This document shows, piece by piece, positions 46,423-54,699 of a stretch of DNA of 64,000 nucleotides (positions within the stretch are counted from its first letter, which is position 1; every line of letters begins with the position of its first letter). The stretch spans positions 30,951 through 94,950 of the forward strand of contig CAYWWY010000009.1 of assembly GCA_964462525.1 (NCBI GenBank), in the 5' to 3' direction. The stretch comes from CAYWWY01 sp964462525. GTDB taxonomy: Bacteria; Thermotogota; Thermotogae; MWEM01. A program made the position numbers and the translations under genes. The notes below the pieces were generated by a model. That model was not told the DNA's origin and did no database searches. It was given only the letters and a program-made list of their open reading frames with translations.

Positions 46423-47970
46423 TCAATGGTGTACCTTCCAAACATGCACAAGCGTTCGCTGCCCGTCTCCACGGCCGATTTCAAAGACGAAGAGGAGATG
46501 GTTATCCGAATCATAACTGCAGGCTCCCAGCAGGTGCTTATGCTGATTCCCTTGGCGGTGGAAGAGGATGTCGTCAACGTTCAAAAACGCATAGGGTTGT
46601 GGTTCGTATGGTTGGATGATTCCTAAAGCAACTTTGGCCAAGTCATCAGCATCATAAAACAAAAACCAGCTCTCGAACGATGTACTCCACCATCCACGCA
46701 GATCACATTCCAAACAAGGACCATGGGGATCTCCGTACCAAGTGTCACCCAATCCTTTGGTGCCAACAAAAAGCACAGCAGATTGATTCCCGGTAGTCAG
46801 CCATGCGCCGCCTTCCCACTCGTCGGATTCAGCGTATCCGTTCATCGCATAGTAGGGATCTGGTATACCATCGAGATTGTTGGAATAGAGAATCAACGGA
46901 ACCGAATCCAACAAAGAACCCGCAGCGGGAGGGTTACCATGGTTCCAGGGCCCGACAGCGGCTAGTGTCGGTCCGAAACCCGAAGCCCCCCCGTCTCGAA
47001 ACCGTCCTGTCGCCAAACGCATACCGGGCGCATTGACATTAGACCACACTTCAGGAATGGCGAAGAGGTAGTCGTTGGAATTATACTCATTCATTCCTTT
47101 CACCCTCCAAGGGCCTTGCGGTTGCGGGTTGGTTAAATCCGTCTCGCACCACATATGAGTGTGATAATGCCCATATTGAAGGTGAGAGCCCCAGCACAGA
47201 TAGAGCTTTGAGGCATCCTGAAGTCCTTGAGGAGTCATCTGCGGAGGCAATATCTCCATGCCAACACGGGGGATATCGGCGATCCATGGGAAAAGAGACC
47301 CTTTTACATCGGCAAAGGGTTGGAGGGTCTGAGCAATGGGAAGATCCGATATGGATCGGGAAACAGAGTAAACAGGCCGGGGAATACTGATCTCGGAAAT
47401 CCAGTTATGTTGAGCGTTTCCAGAACCAAAGATTGAACCCTTCAACCCGTCGCCCCGGCCAAAGGGATTTCCATCACGATTGAAGGCCATGGATCTCCCG
47501 CCCCATTCCCAACTCTGTGGATCTGTGATCCAAGAGGGCGTGAGAAAAGCCCCCATATATACCAAATCCTCCGGATGGATTCGCGAAGAGCCCGACGCTT
47601 CAACAATGGAAAAGCGGGCATGAATACTTCGATTCCCCATTGCAATGAACGAAAGGATCCGGTCATGAGAAAGAAGAACTGTCCCTTCATACCAACCCTC
47701 AAAGGAATAACCGACCATCCCGCGCATCTCGATCTGGACCTCGCTGTGCGGATCGACTGCAAGAGATTCCGCTCCAACCCAACCGCCACCGCCCCAATCA
47801 TCCGGATTGGCATTGATTCGGATCAGGCCCACATTTTCTGGATGCGTAGCAACTGCAACCGTATATTGGTTGGCGATCGGGATGGGAGAATTGGCCCCTT
47901 GATTGCAACCCATCAAAATCAGGGGCATTACCATCCATATCAGGATCACCGAATGTTTGATCCGATTCAT
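46423..47970 (-). CDS. Lipoprotein with InlB B-repeat-like domain
   Basis: 515 residues starting with a lipoprotein signal (RIKHSVILIWMVMPLILMGC, lipobox LMGC, Cys +1 about residue 22). Next comes one divergent InlB B-repeat-like unit (about 85-125: GYSFEGWYEGTVLLSHDRILSFIAMGNRSIHARF), then a large Trp/Gly-rich extracellular domain (about 135-510) I do not recognise. It contains WGSHLQYGHYHTHMWCETD and GPWNHGNPPAAGSLLDSVP, perhaps a propeller-like fold. Start ATG 47970 after GGGAGG. Anchored on the outer surface or in the periplasm. Confidence 0.75.
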   Translation of the reverse strand: MNRIKHSVILIWMVMPLILMGCNQGANSPIPIANQYTVAVATHPENVGLIRINANPDDWGGGGWVGAESLAVDPHSEVQIEMRGMVGYSFEGWYEGTVLLSHDRILSFIAMGNRSIHARFSIVEASGSSRIHPEDLVYMGAFLTPSWITDPQSWEWGGRSMAFNRDGNPFGRGDGLKGSIFGSGNAQHNWISEISIPRPVYSVSRSISDLPIAQTLQPFADVKGSLFPWIADIPRVGMEILPPQMTPQGLQDASKLYLCWGSHLQYGHYHTHMWCETDLTNPQPQGPWRVKGMNEYNSNDYLFAIPEVWSNVNAPGMRLATGRFRDGGASGFGPTLAAVGPWNHGNPPAAGSLLDSVPLILYSNNLDGIPDPYYAMNGYAESDEWEGGAWLTTGNQSAVLFVGTKGLGDTWYGDPHGPCLECDLRGWWSTSFESWFLFYDADDLAKVALGIIQPYEPQPYAFLNVDDILFHRQGNQHKHLLGACSYDSDNHLLFVFEIGRGDGQRTLVHVWKVHH

Positions 47971-48049
47971 GCCTTTTCCTCCCAAATAAACCCCGCAGAG
48001 CGCATTCAATCGGTTGTCTGCTCAAAAAAATCTGATAAACAAAAAGGAA

Positions 48050-49117
48050 TCAAGAGACGCTTTGGTCCTCTACGCAATACAACAGAATCAGCTCTAGTGT
48101 ATGAGTTAACCCATGAAGATGGGTCCGTTCATACCCATGAGAGGCAGAAACACCCGGGCCGATCAAGGCGAACCGAATGTCTTTTCCGCTTCGAAGGGCC
48201 GCTCCGGCATCAGAACCATACCTGGGATAGATGTCCACGGCATATTGCAACCCGCCTTTTTTCGCAAGTCGAACCAACTCCTGCGTCATCCGATAATCGT
48301 ACGGACCTCCGGAATCCTTCGCACAGATGGATACTTTGTACTCGTTGGTTTCAAGATCATCTCCTACTACGCCCATATCCACCGCCAGCATTTCCGAGAT
48401 ATCTTCAGGTAACCCAGCAGATGCGCCGTGTCCTACTTCTTCGTAGTTGGTGAAACACAAGTAGACTTTGCGGTTCAAGAGAAGAGGTTCCTGTTTGACC
48501 ATCGACGCAAAGGTCATGAGAACGGCGGCGCTGGCTTTATCGTCCAAATGGCGGCTCTTGACAAACCCATTGGTAGTGAATATGGTTCGAGGGTCAAAAC
48601 TTACGAAATTCCCCGCTTCGATCCCCAGGGCCTTTGTTTCGTCCTTTTTCGAGACGATTTCATCCAAAACGATTTCAATTTGTTCCTCGGTTTTCTCTAC
48701 CTTGTTGACATCTTCGTAGACATGAGAAGAAGCTCGACATTGTTGGACGGTTCCAGAGAAGATTTCGCCGGAGAAGGTATGCACTTTGACATTTTCCGTA
48801 ACAATATAGGAAATGGGATAGCCTCCAATCGGAGTGATTCTCAATCTTCCATTATCTTTCACTGAGCGGACCATCGCTCCCAACGTATCGATGTGAGCCG
48901 ACAGAATACACGCGCTAGCGTCTGAACCGGTTGAATCATGAGGATTTAGGGGAACGATGACAGTGCCTTTTCGCGTTTCATATGGTTGAAATCCCAGTCT
49001 GGAAAACCACTCCATTAGATGAGATTGAACCTTCTGAGTGAAACCCGAAGGGCTTGGTATGGCGCATAACTGGCTCAAGTATTGTGTTAATTTAGGTAAA
49101 TACGCTTCTGATCGCAT
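48050..49117 (-). CDS. M42 family metallopeptidase
   Basis: 355-residue aminopeptidase of the FrvX/PepA-tetrahedral family. Two-metal ligands visible: LSAHIDTLG (His), RHLDDKASA (Asp), TNYEEVGHG (Glu base and ligand), LAVDMG (Asp) and THLHG (His near the end). A PDZ-like inserted subdomain lies at about 75-170. The frame opens at ATG 49126, but ATG 49117 has AAAGGAG with a 9-base gap and is preferred. Probably trims peptides in the cytoplasm, as does the M32 enzyme close by. Confidence 0.93.
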   Translation of the reverse strand: MRSEAYLPKLTQYLSQLCAIPSPSGFTQKVQSHLMEWFSRLGFQPYETRKGTVIVPLNPHDSTGSDASACILSAHIDTLGAMVRSVKDNGRLRITPIGGYPISYIVTENVKVHTFSGEIFSGTVQQCRASSHVYEDVNKVEKTEEQIEIVLDEIVSKKDETKALGIEAGNFVSFDPRTIFTTNGFVKSRHLDDKASAAVLMTFASMVKQEPLLLNRKVYLCFTNYEEVGHGASAGLPEDISEMLAVDMGVVGDDLETNEYKVSICAKDSGGPYDYRMTQELVRLAKKGGLQYAVDIYPRYGSDAGAALRSGKDIRFALIGPGVSASHGYERTHLHGLTHTLELILLYCVEDQSVS

Positions 49118-49196
49118 CAACTCCATCTCCTTTTCTCAATTCCGAGGCAGGAACCTTCAGGCGGTCTCTATCTTCTCAATCATACCATAGAACAGG

Positions 49197-49212
49197 AGAG
49201 GATTGATCCTCT
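49197..49212. repeat. 16-base perfect palindrome
   Basis: AGAGGAT-TG-ATCCTCT, 7-2-7, between the M42 gene and the peptide terminator. It could be an operator for the M42 gene or part of a tandem terminator. No assignment is possible. Confidence 0.5.
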
Positions 49213-49223
49213 TTCATAACCCA

Positions 49224-49253
49224 GAAAAAAAGAGGGGGATCAACCCCCTCTTT
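49224..49253 (-). terminator. Strong intrinsic terminator after the 24-residue peptide gene
   Basis: Ten-pair stem built on AGAGGGGG / CCCCCTCT with loop ATCAA. On the minus strand it is followed by seven Ts. It begins 16 bases beyond the stop of the small peptide gene. Confidence 0.85.
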
Positions 49254-49268
49254 AGGATTTGTTTGCTA

Positions 49269-49343
49269 CTAACAGCCTTTCTTTGGATCTTTTTTCTGGG
49301 GCACGGGCTTTTTTTCGCTTTTTTTTTCTGGCTTCTTTTCCAT
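49269..49343 (-). CDS. 24-residue Lys/Pro-rich micropeptide ending in Gly-Cys
   Basis: A short frame with an ideal AAGGAGG 8 bases before its ATG, a TAG stop and a strong terminator directly after. The peptide begins MEKKPEKKSEKKP, has about half its residues as lysine, no hydrophobic segment, and ends KKGC. Periodic EKK/KKP triplets suggest an extended, very basic chain. It is 137 bases below the M32 carboxypeptidase stop and may be co-transcribed with it. The role is unknown: nucleic-acid binding, metal or redox use of the single Cys, or lipid/thioester attachment are only possibilities. Confidence 0.65.
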   Translation of the reverse strand: MEKKPEKKSEKKPVPQKKDPKKGC

Positions 49344-49479
49344 GGGACTCCCTCCTTCCGCATACGCTGAAGACAGAGATGGAGACGCAAATTCTAGTAG
49401 TTTATTTTTTTACGCGCAGCCGATCGATGAGCCCATATGAACCATGCAATAAAAGCCATGTTGAGATCTGAACCTTCTC

Positions 49480-50988
49480 CTAAAGGGAATAAAGGGTACC
49501 AAACTTGTTTTTTAGGTATTGAATATACGGAGAGATGTCGAGATCTTTCCCAGTAACGCGTTTGATTAACTCTGAAGCTGTGTATTTTTTCCCATGTTGG
49601 TGAATATTCTCTTTGAGCCAGTTATGAAGCGTCTGAAATTCCCCTTTTGCCATCTCGCTTTCAATCTCAGGGTGAGAGGCAAGCGCTTGATCGAAAAATT
49701 GCGTCGACATGATGTTTCCTAAGGTATATCCTTGAAAGGCTCCCCCGATGAGTCCGGAATACCAATGAGAGTCCTGCATGCAGCCGTCAGTATCACTGGG
49801 CGCTTGGATGCCAAGGTTTGTGTTGTAGGCTTTGTGCCAGGCCTCTGGTAGGTCTTTGATCGCCAATGTCCCTTCGAGTAGCTGCATTTCGAGTTCGAAG
49901 CGGATCATCACGTGAAGGTTGTAGGTGACCTCATCGGCTTCCGTCCGGATCAATGAGGGTTGAACCTTGTTGATCGCCCGATAGAAGTCTTCCATCGGTA
50001 CGTCCTCGAGCGCGTCTGGAAAGGTTTCCCTCAATTTTGGGTAAAAGAATTCCCAAAACGAGAGACTTCTCGAGATTATGTTTTCCCATGTTCGCGATTG
50101 GGATTCATGAACCCCAGAGCTAGTTCCCCCATCGAGTGGAGTGCCTTCAAATTCCGGGTTCACCCCTTGTTCATACATCGCATGACCGGCTTCATGGGTA
50201 GTGGAGAAAAACCCCCAAGCAAAATCGTCTTCTTTGATCCGGGTGGTTATGCGCACATCGCCCATCGACAATTTGATCGTGAATGGATGAGGGGATTTAT
50301 CTTGTCTTCCCCGACCAAAATCAAAGCCAAACTGACGGATCACCCGCTCGCCAAAAAACATCTGCTGGTCATGAGGGTAGCGCCTTCGCAAACATGAATC
50401 GTCCACAGGGGGTAGGGAAGAGATCTTCTTGGCCAGTGGGACCAACTCCTCCTGAAGAGAGCTGAAGATCTTCCGGATTTCGGTTGCCTTCATACCGTAA
50501 TCGGAGAGATCAATCAGAGGATCAGCGATATGATCATACCCTGGAAAAAAACCAGCCATCTTCCGACTTAAGTCGAGCGATTTCTCAAGAAAAGGGATCA
50601 TTTTCTCGAAATCATTCTCAGGCCGTGCTTGTGCCCAAGCCTGATAAGTCGTTGTAATATGCTGGTATACTTCGGCAATAAAAGAGGGAGGCACTTTGAT
50701 TGCCCGGTCGTACTCACGACGAGTAACACGGACCAGGGACGCGTCGTCATCGTCATGAGGCAAGCTTTCTGTTAAGGATTGGAGCTGATCGAGCGATTTC
50801 CCTACAGCTGGATCGGTAAACTTCTCCTGAGCGATCTGGGCAATGGTCCCCAACTGCCTCCCCCGCTCAGGACTTCCGCCGGGCGGCATATATGTAGCCT
50901 GATCCCAGTATAGGACCGCGCCAGCTCTTTCCAAATCGTGAACTTCCCGTAGACGACTTTTGAGTTGTTGAAGAATGCTGTTTTCCAT
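49480..50988 (-). CDS. M32 metallocarboxypeptidase (Taq type)
   Basis: 502-residue zinc carboxypeptidase removing C-terminal residues. Catalytic HEAGH at 265-269, plus family motifs DVRITTR, HESQSRTWEN, a Glu-containing NLHVMIRFELE, and GYTLGNI near the end. Full family length. ATG 50988 follows AGGAGG by 9 bases. The 24-residue peptide gene lies downstream on the same strand. Confidence 0.96.
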   Translation of the reverse strand: MENSILQQLKSRLREVHDLERAGAVLYWDQATYMPPGGSPERGRQLGTIAQIAQEKFTDPAVGKSLDQLQSLTESLPHDDDDASLVRVTRREYDRAIKVPPSFIAEVYQHITTTYQAWAQARPENDFEKMIPFLEKSLDLSRKMAGFFPGYDHIADPLIDLSDYGMKATEIRKIFSSLQEELVPLAKKISSLPPVDDSCLRRRYPHDQQMFFGERVIRQFGFDFGRGRQDKSPHPFTIKLSMGDVRITTRIKEDDFAWGFFSTTHEAGHAMYEQGVNPEFEGTPLDGGTSSGVHESQSRTWENIISRSLSFWEFFYPKLRETFPDALEDVPMEDFYRAINKVQPSLIRTEADEVTYNLHVMIRFELEMQLLEGTLAIKDLPEAWHKAYNTNLGIQAPSDTDGCMQDSHWYSGLIGGAFQGYTLGNIMSTQFFDQALASHPEIESEMAKGEFQTLHNWLKENIHQHGKKYTASELIKRVTGKDLDISPYIQYLKNKFGTLYSL

Positions 50989-51077
50989 TGATCGATTTCC
51001 TCCTGTTTCACTAGAATGGGGTTCTATCGGTTAATATGGGTTTAACCCGCAGTTAAAGACGATCAAGAACATGCCCT

Positions 51078-51182
51078 TTAAACTGAGTATCTGTCCTTCC
51101 AGCTCTCGGGGAAGCTCAATCTGTTGCCATAGATATACCGAATGAATTGACCATGATGCTGAATCTCATGTTCCAACTCTGT
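51078..51182 (-). pseudogene. Remnant of a DinB-family gene
   Basis: The minus strand reads ELEHEIQHHGQFIRYIYGNR, then a short tail LSFPESWKDRYSV and stop. This matches the C-terminal His-rich end of DinB/DUF664 metal-binding proteins (HE-x-HH-x-GQ, ...P-x-xW). In-frame TAG codons lie just upstream, and the likely N-terminal part (near 51208-51300) is in another frame. Only a decayed end remains. Confidence 0.6.
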
Positions 51183-51374
51183 CTAGCGGAATAGCATCTA
51201 GCCCTCTTCACTCTATATAGTCAAGCGAGCCCTCAGGAGAAAGTTGTTTTTCACGTAATTCTTCGTAAACAGATTGCAGACAAATCCGAATCATTATATC
51301 CCAAGAACCGCGCCTTGTCAACCCAGTATCAAGCTTTATCAGAAAAAAACCTTTTTTCATTTTCTGGACCATTG

Positions 51375-51383
51375 TGCTATAAT
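51375..51383 (+). promoter_or_regulatory. Extended -10 promoter for the reductase gene
   Basis: TGC-TATAAT, 57 bases before the GTG start at 51441. At 17 bases upstream of the -10 is TTTCAT, a weak -35. Confidence 0.65.
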
Positions 51384-51440
51384 CTGGAACCAATAGTCAG
51401 ACATCGGACGAAAGAGCATTGAATCATCAAAGTAAAGGAA

Positions 51441-52226
51441 GTGGCAAATACGCGAATTCTGGCGATTGTAGGAAGCCCTAGAAAGGGCGATGGGTTTCAG
51501 GCTCTGCAAAAAGTGGAAGCAAAGATGAAAGAACTGGGAAGGGTGGATTTTGAGTATTTGTTCTTGAAAGACCAGCAATTGAAGCCATGTCTGGGCTGTC
51601 ACCTGTGTGTGATCAAAGGAGAAGCGTTTTGTCCGCTCAATGACGATCTTCAGCGCATAATCGAGAAAATCGAGACATCAGATGGCGTGATTTTATCGAC
51701 CCCGGTTTATACCAACCATGTGAGCGGACTGATGAAGTCATTCCTGGATCGGTTGGCTTACCTTTGGCACAGACCCAAATGGTTCCATCACAAAATCATG
51801 GGGCTCGCATCGGGGGGTGGCATGTTTGGCCCAGTGCAGAAATACCTTCGATTCACTTCCAGAGCTATGGGGATGGATTTTGTGGGGTGTATCGGTGTGC
51901 CCCATTTAGACGCCATGAACCCCAAACCTTTGTATAAGGTCTTGCGCACTCTGGACCAAAAGGCTGAGCGATTCTTTTACGCCGTCAGTGAGAAACAAAA
52001 GCTTTCTCCCTCCCTTTTTCAATTGATCTGGTTTCAGATGTGGAAGATGAACGCCATCGCAACCAAATTTTCAATGGCAGACTATGCATATTGGGAACAG
52101 GAAGGTTGGTTGGAACGCCCCTACTTTTATGATTGCTCGGTCTCCCCGATCAAAAAAGGGTTAGTCCGTATCGTAGCCTGGATGATGCGCCTGCAGATGA
52201 AAAGGGTGTATAAGGGGTATGAATAA
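51441..52226 (+). CDS. Flavodoxin-fold NADPH-dependent FMN reductase-like protein
   Basis: 261 residues from GTG 51441. IVGSPRKGDGFQAL is the FMN phosphate loop; CLGCHLCVIKGEAFCPLNDD is the cysteine-rich iron-sulfur-flavoprotein-like segment (cysteines about 51, 54, 57 and 65); STPVYTNHVSGLMKSFLDRL is typical of the family. The C-terminal 70 residues form an extension rich in Trp, Phe and Tyr. The ribosome-binding site AAAGGAA is close to the GTG. Electron partner unknown. It is 27 bases before the GH4 gene and may share its transcript. Confidence 0.83.
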   Translation: MANTRILAIVGSPRKGDGFQALQKVEAKMKELGRVDFEYLFLKDQQLKPCLGCHLCVIKGEAFCPLNDDLQRIIEKIETSDGVILSTPVYTNHVSGLMKSFLDRLAYLWHRPKWFHHKIMGLASGGGMFGPVQKYLRFTSRAMGMDFVGCIGVPHLDAMNPKPLYKVLRTLDQKAERFFYAVSEKQKLSPSLFQLIWFQMWKMNAIATKFSMADYAYWEQEGWLERPYFYDCSVSPIKKGLVRIVAWMMRLQMKRVYKGYE

Positions 52227-52253
52227 TGGAGAAAAAAAGGAGGATCATGGACA

Positions 52254-53621
52254 ATGTATGAGAGAGCGGTAAAAGTCCTAATCATGGGTGCGGGCAGTTT
52301 CTTCACAAACGCCTGGATCCAGGATATAGCCCTGATCCCATCCATTCAAAAAGGCGTGTTTGCTCTGGTCGATATTGATCCACATCGCTTGGCCTTGACC
52401 GTTGACATGGCAAAAAAGATGCTGAGCCACCTGGGAAAAGCAGAACAGTGGGAGATTCAGCACTCGATCAAACGCCGGGATCTAATGGAAGGAACCGACT
52501 ATTTGGTTAGCACAATCGAAGTATCGGGATTGGAGACAGTTGCTTCCGATTACGAAATTCCTTTAAAGTATGGAATCGATCAATGCATCGGGGATACCGT
52601 AGGCCCTGGAGGAGTGATGAAAGCGCTCCGAACGGTTCCGGAATGGATGGAAATCTTAAAGGATGCCCAAGAGCTGTGCCCTGAGGCTTTAGTGTTGAAC
52701 TATACCAATCCAATGGGTATTATGACTTTGGTTGGGGTGGAAGTTTCCGATATGCAACAAGTCGGGCTTTGTCACTCCGTACAGGGTACAGCTGCTCGTT
52801 TGGCGCAGTATACCGGGGTTCCTCTGGAAGAAATGGAATGGGAATGCGCAGGGATCAACCATCTGGCGTGGTTCACAAAACTACGACATAACGGGAGAGA
52901 TCTATACCCGCTTCTGAAACAGAAAATCGAGGATCCCCATTTCAAGAAGCAAGATGCAGTCCGATTTGAGCTAATGAAGCAATTGGGCGCTTTTCCGACC
53001 GAATCCAGCGGTCATGTTTCGGAATACCTCCCCTACTTTCGGAAACGGAAAGACCTGATCCAGAATTATTGCTCAGAGGGCTACCTTGGTGAAAGTGGCT
53101 TCTATTCAAAAAACTGGCCCAATTGGAGAAAATCGCTAGACAACACGAGGAAAAAATGGCTTTCCAATGAACCCATCACAGGTGAAGACCTCAAGAACAG
53201 CAACATGAAAGAAGAAAACCCGATCATGGGGAAAAGAAGCGTCGAGTATGGTTCGATCATTGTGGAAGCCCATCACACAGGCAAACCCGCGGTCGTTCAT
53301 GCCAACATATACAACGACCATTTAATCGAAAACCTTCCTTTCAATGGTGTAGTGGAAGTAGCCGTAGTGGTTGATCGAAATGGTTTTCATCCGTGCCGTT
53401 TTGGATCACTTCCTGAGCAGCTTGTAGCCCTGAATCGGCCAATGATGGCACTTCAACGACTATGTGTGGATGGGATCATCCATCGGGATCGAGAAGCGGT
53501 GATCCACGCGATGATGATGGATCCTTTGACTGCGGCGGTGTGTTCTCTTGAAGAAACGCGAAAGATGGCGCAGGAACTCTTTCAAGCACAAAAAAATTAT
53601 ATCCCTGATTTTGTGGTTTAA
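52254..53621 (+). CDS. GH4 family NAD-dependent glycosidase (alpha-galactosidase/alpha-glucosidase type)
   Basis: 455-residue enzyme using NAD+ and a divalent metal for an oxidation-elimination mechanism. Visible: Rossmann IMGAGSFFTNAWIQDI, GDTVGPGG (D114), LNYTNPM, metal ligands C173 (GLCHSV) and H203 (AGINHLAW). CHSV, rather than phospho-sugar signatures, points to the MelA/AglA branch acting on unphosphorylated alpha-glycosides. The start at 52254 has AAGGAGG 10 bases upstream; an earlier ATG at 52247 hits a stop. Second gene of a probable pair. Confidence 0.93.
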   Translation: MYERAVKVLIMGAGSFFTNAWIQDIALIPSIQKGVFALVDIDPHRLALTVDMAKKMLSHLGKAEQWEIQHSIKRRDLMEGTDYLVSTIEVSGLETVASDYEIPLKYGIDQCIGDTVGPGGVMKALRTVPEWMEILKDAQELCPEALVLNYTNPMGIMTLVGVEVSDMQQVGLCHSVQGTAARLAQYTGVPLEEMEWECAGINHLAWFTKLRHNGRDLYPLLKQKIEDPHFKKQDAVRFELMKQLGAFPTESSGHVSEYLPYFRKRKDLIQNYCSEGYLGESGFYSKNWPNWRKSLDNTRKKWLSNEPITGEDLKNSNMKEENPIMGKRSVEYGSIIVEAHHTGKPAVVHANIYNDHLIENLPFNGVVEVAVVVDRNGFHPCRFGSLPEQLVALNRPMMALQRLCVDGIIHRDREAVIHAMMMDPLTAAVCSLEETRKMAQELFQAQKNYIPDFVV

Positions 53622-53706
53622 GAGGCGAACCCCGGATATGCCATTGAAACAAAAAAAATATCCTTTGGGTATGAAGACCTTTTTTGATTTTCACATGTGC
53701 GGAATG

Positions 53707-53715
53707 TGGTATAAT
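53707..53715 (+). promoter_or_regulatory. Extended -10 promoter for the SAM hydroxide adenosyltransferase gene
   Basis: TGG-TATAAT, 31 bases before the ATG at 53747. TTTTCA 16 bases upstream is a poor -35. Confidence 0.7.
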
Positions 53716-53746
53716 CAGGTACCGAAAACTCTGGAGGTGATGCAAG

Positions 53747-54634
53747 ATGAGCAAGAGAACAACAGTATTGTGGATGGCACTTATCCTGATCTGTGTAGTG
53801 GTCTTCTCGAGCAGTCCCGTTCAAAGAGAAACGAACGGAATCATCGCATTTATGACAGATTGGGGTACCCGAGATTGGTACGTAGGCGCGGTCAGAGGAG
53901 TAGCGTTATCAATCTTCCCAGAAGCCGCACTTGTTGATATTACACATGAAGTTCCTCCTTTCGAGATGCTGGAAGGAGCTGCGACCCTTTGGTTTGCTTC
54001 CCGAGAATTTCCCTCTGGCACCATATTTGTCTGTGTAGTTGACCCAGGAGTGGGAACCGAAAGAAGACCTATAGTGGTCCAAACGCTGGATAACAGGTTT
54101 TTCATCGCTCCTGACAACGGTCTTCTGACCTATGTGATGGGAGATTATGGGGTGAAAGCCGTGTACCATATTACAAACCCTGACTTTATGAGGCATCCTG
54201 TGTCCTACACATTCCATGGAAGGGACATCTTCACTCCGACAGCAGCGTACTTGGCATCCGGACGAAAAGTCCATGAGGTAGGCCCCGAGATTACCGATTA
54301 TATTACCTTTGAATACAACGCAGCTTGGGTCCAAGAGGGGGAGATTCATGGCGAGATCATGAATATTGATCTGTACGGAAACTTGCGAACGAACGTTTCC
54401 CATCGGATGTCTGACGAGTTCGGATTGACATTCGGGGCGATGATCCGAGTCACCATCGAAGGAGTATCTGTGGAGATGCCCGTGGTTCATACATATGGGG
54501 ATGTTCCTCAAGGAGAATTTTTGGCCTACAACACCAGTACCGATCTCTTGGCTTTTGCCATCAACTGGGGAAATGCCGCTGAGCACTTTGGAGCAAGTAT
54601 CGGTTCGGAAGTCTTGATCGAACTCATCTATTAA
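53747..54634 (+). CDS. Exported SAM hydroxide adenosyltransferase-like protein (DUF62)
   Basis: 295 residues of the SAM hydrolase/fluorinase-like family: MTDWGTRDWYVGAVRG, VDPGVGTERRPIVVQ, IAPDNGLLTYV, FHGRDIFTPTAAYLASG and a C-terminal beta domain with NIDLYGNLRTN. Cytoplasmic homologues turn S-adenosylmethionine plus hydroxide into adenosine and methionine. Unlike them, this copy begins with a hydrophobic signal (KRTTVLWMALILICVVVFSS) and should be exported or membrane-tethered. GGAGGTGAT precedes the ATG. Transcript ends at the terminator just after the gene. Confidence 0.9.
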   Translation: MSKRTTVLWMALILICVVVFSSSPVQRETNGIIAFMTDWGTRDWYVGAVRGVALSIFPEAALVDITHEVPPFEMLEGAATLWFASREFPSGTIFVCVVDPGVGTERRPIVVQTLDNRFFIAPDNGLLTYVMGDYGVKAVYHITNPDFMRHPVSYTFHGRDIFTPTAAYLASGRKVHEVGPEITDYITFEYNAAWVQEGEIHGEIMNIDLYGNLRTNVSHRMSDEFGLTFGAMIRVTIEGVSVEMPVVHTYGDVPQGEFLAYNTSTDLLAFAINWGNAAEHFGASIGSEVLIELIY

Positions 54635-54652
54635 GGGCTTTTGTTGGAACGC

Positions 54653-54680
54653 AAAAAAAACGCCCCGTACGGGGCGTTTT
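54653..54680. terminator. Bidirectional intrinsic terminator
   Basis: Perfect palindrome CGCCCCGTACGGGGCG with an A-run before it and TTTT after it, 18 bases past the stop of the SAM-enzyme gene. The next gene's ribosome-binding site follows at once. Confidence 0.85.
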
Positions 54681-54699
54681 CCATAAGGAGGGATCTTTG

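Larger units (their letters stand above)
50989..51440. other. Intergenic region with a gene remnant and a promoter
   Basis: About 450 bases between divergent genes. It holds a DinB-like remnant on the minus strand (51078-51182), short AT-rich hairpins (GGGTTTAACCC near 51038; GAAAAAA/TTTTTTC near 51342-51358) and an extended -10 promoter for the plus-strand reductase. No intact gene or structured RNA is evident. Confidence 0.6.

Noticed and set aside
49394..49459. 21-codon minus-strand frame (MAFIAWFIWAH...) below the M32 gene
   Set aside because: The nearest ribosome-binding-like sequence is 13-17 bases away, too far, and there are no dedicated signals.
53909..54586. 225-codon minus-strand frame opposite the SAM-enzyme gene
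   Set aside because: Antisense shadow of a gene with complete family motifs.
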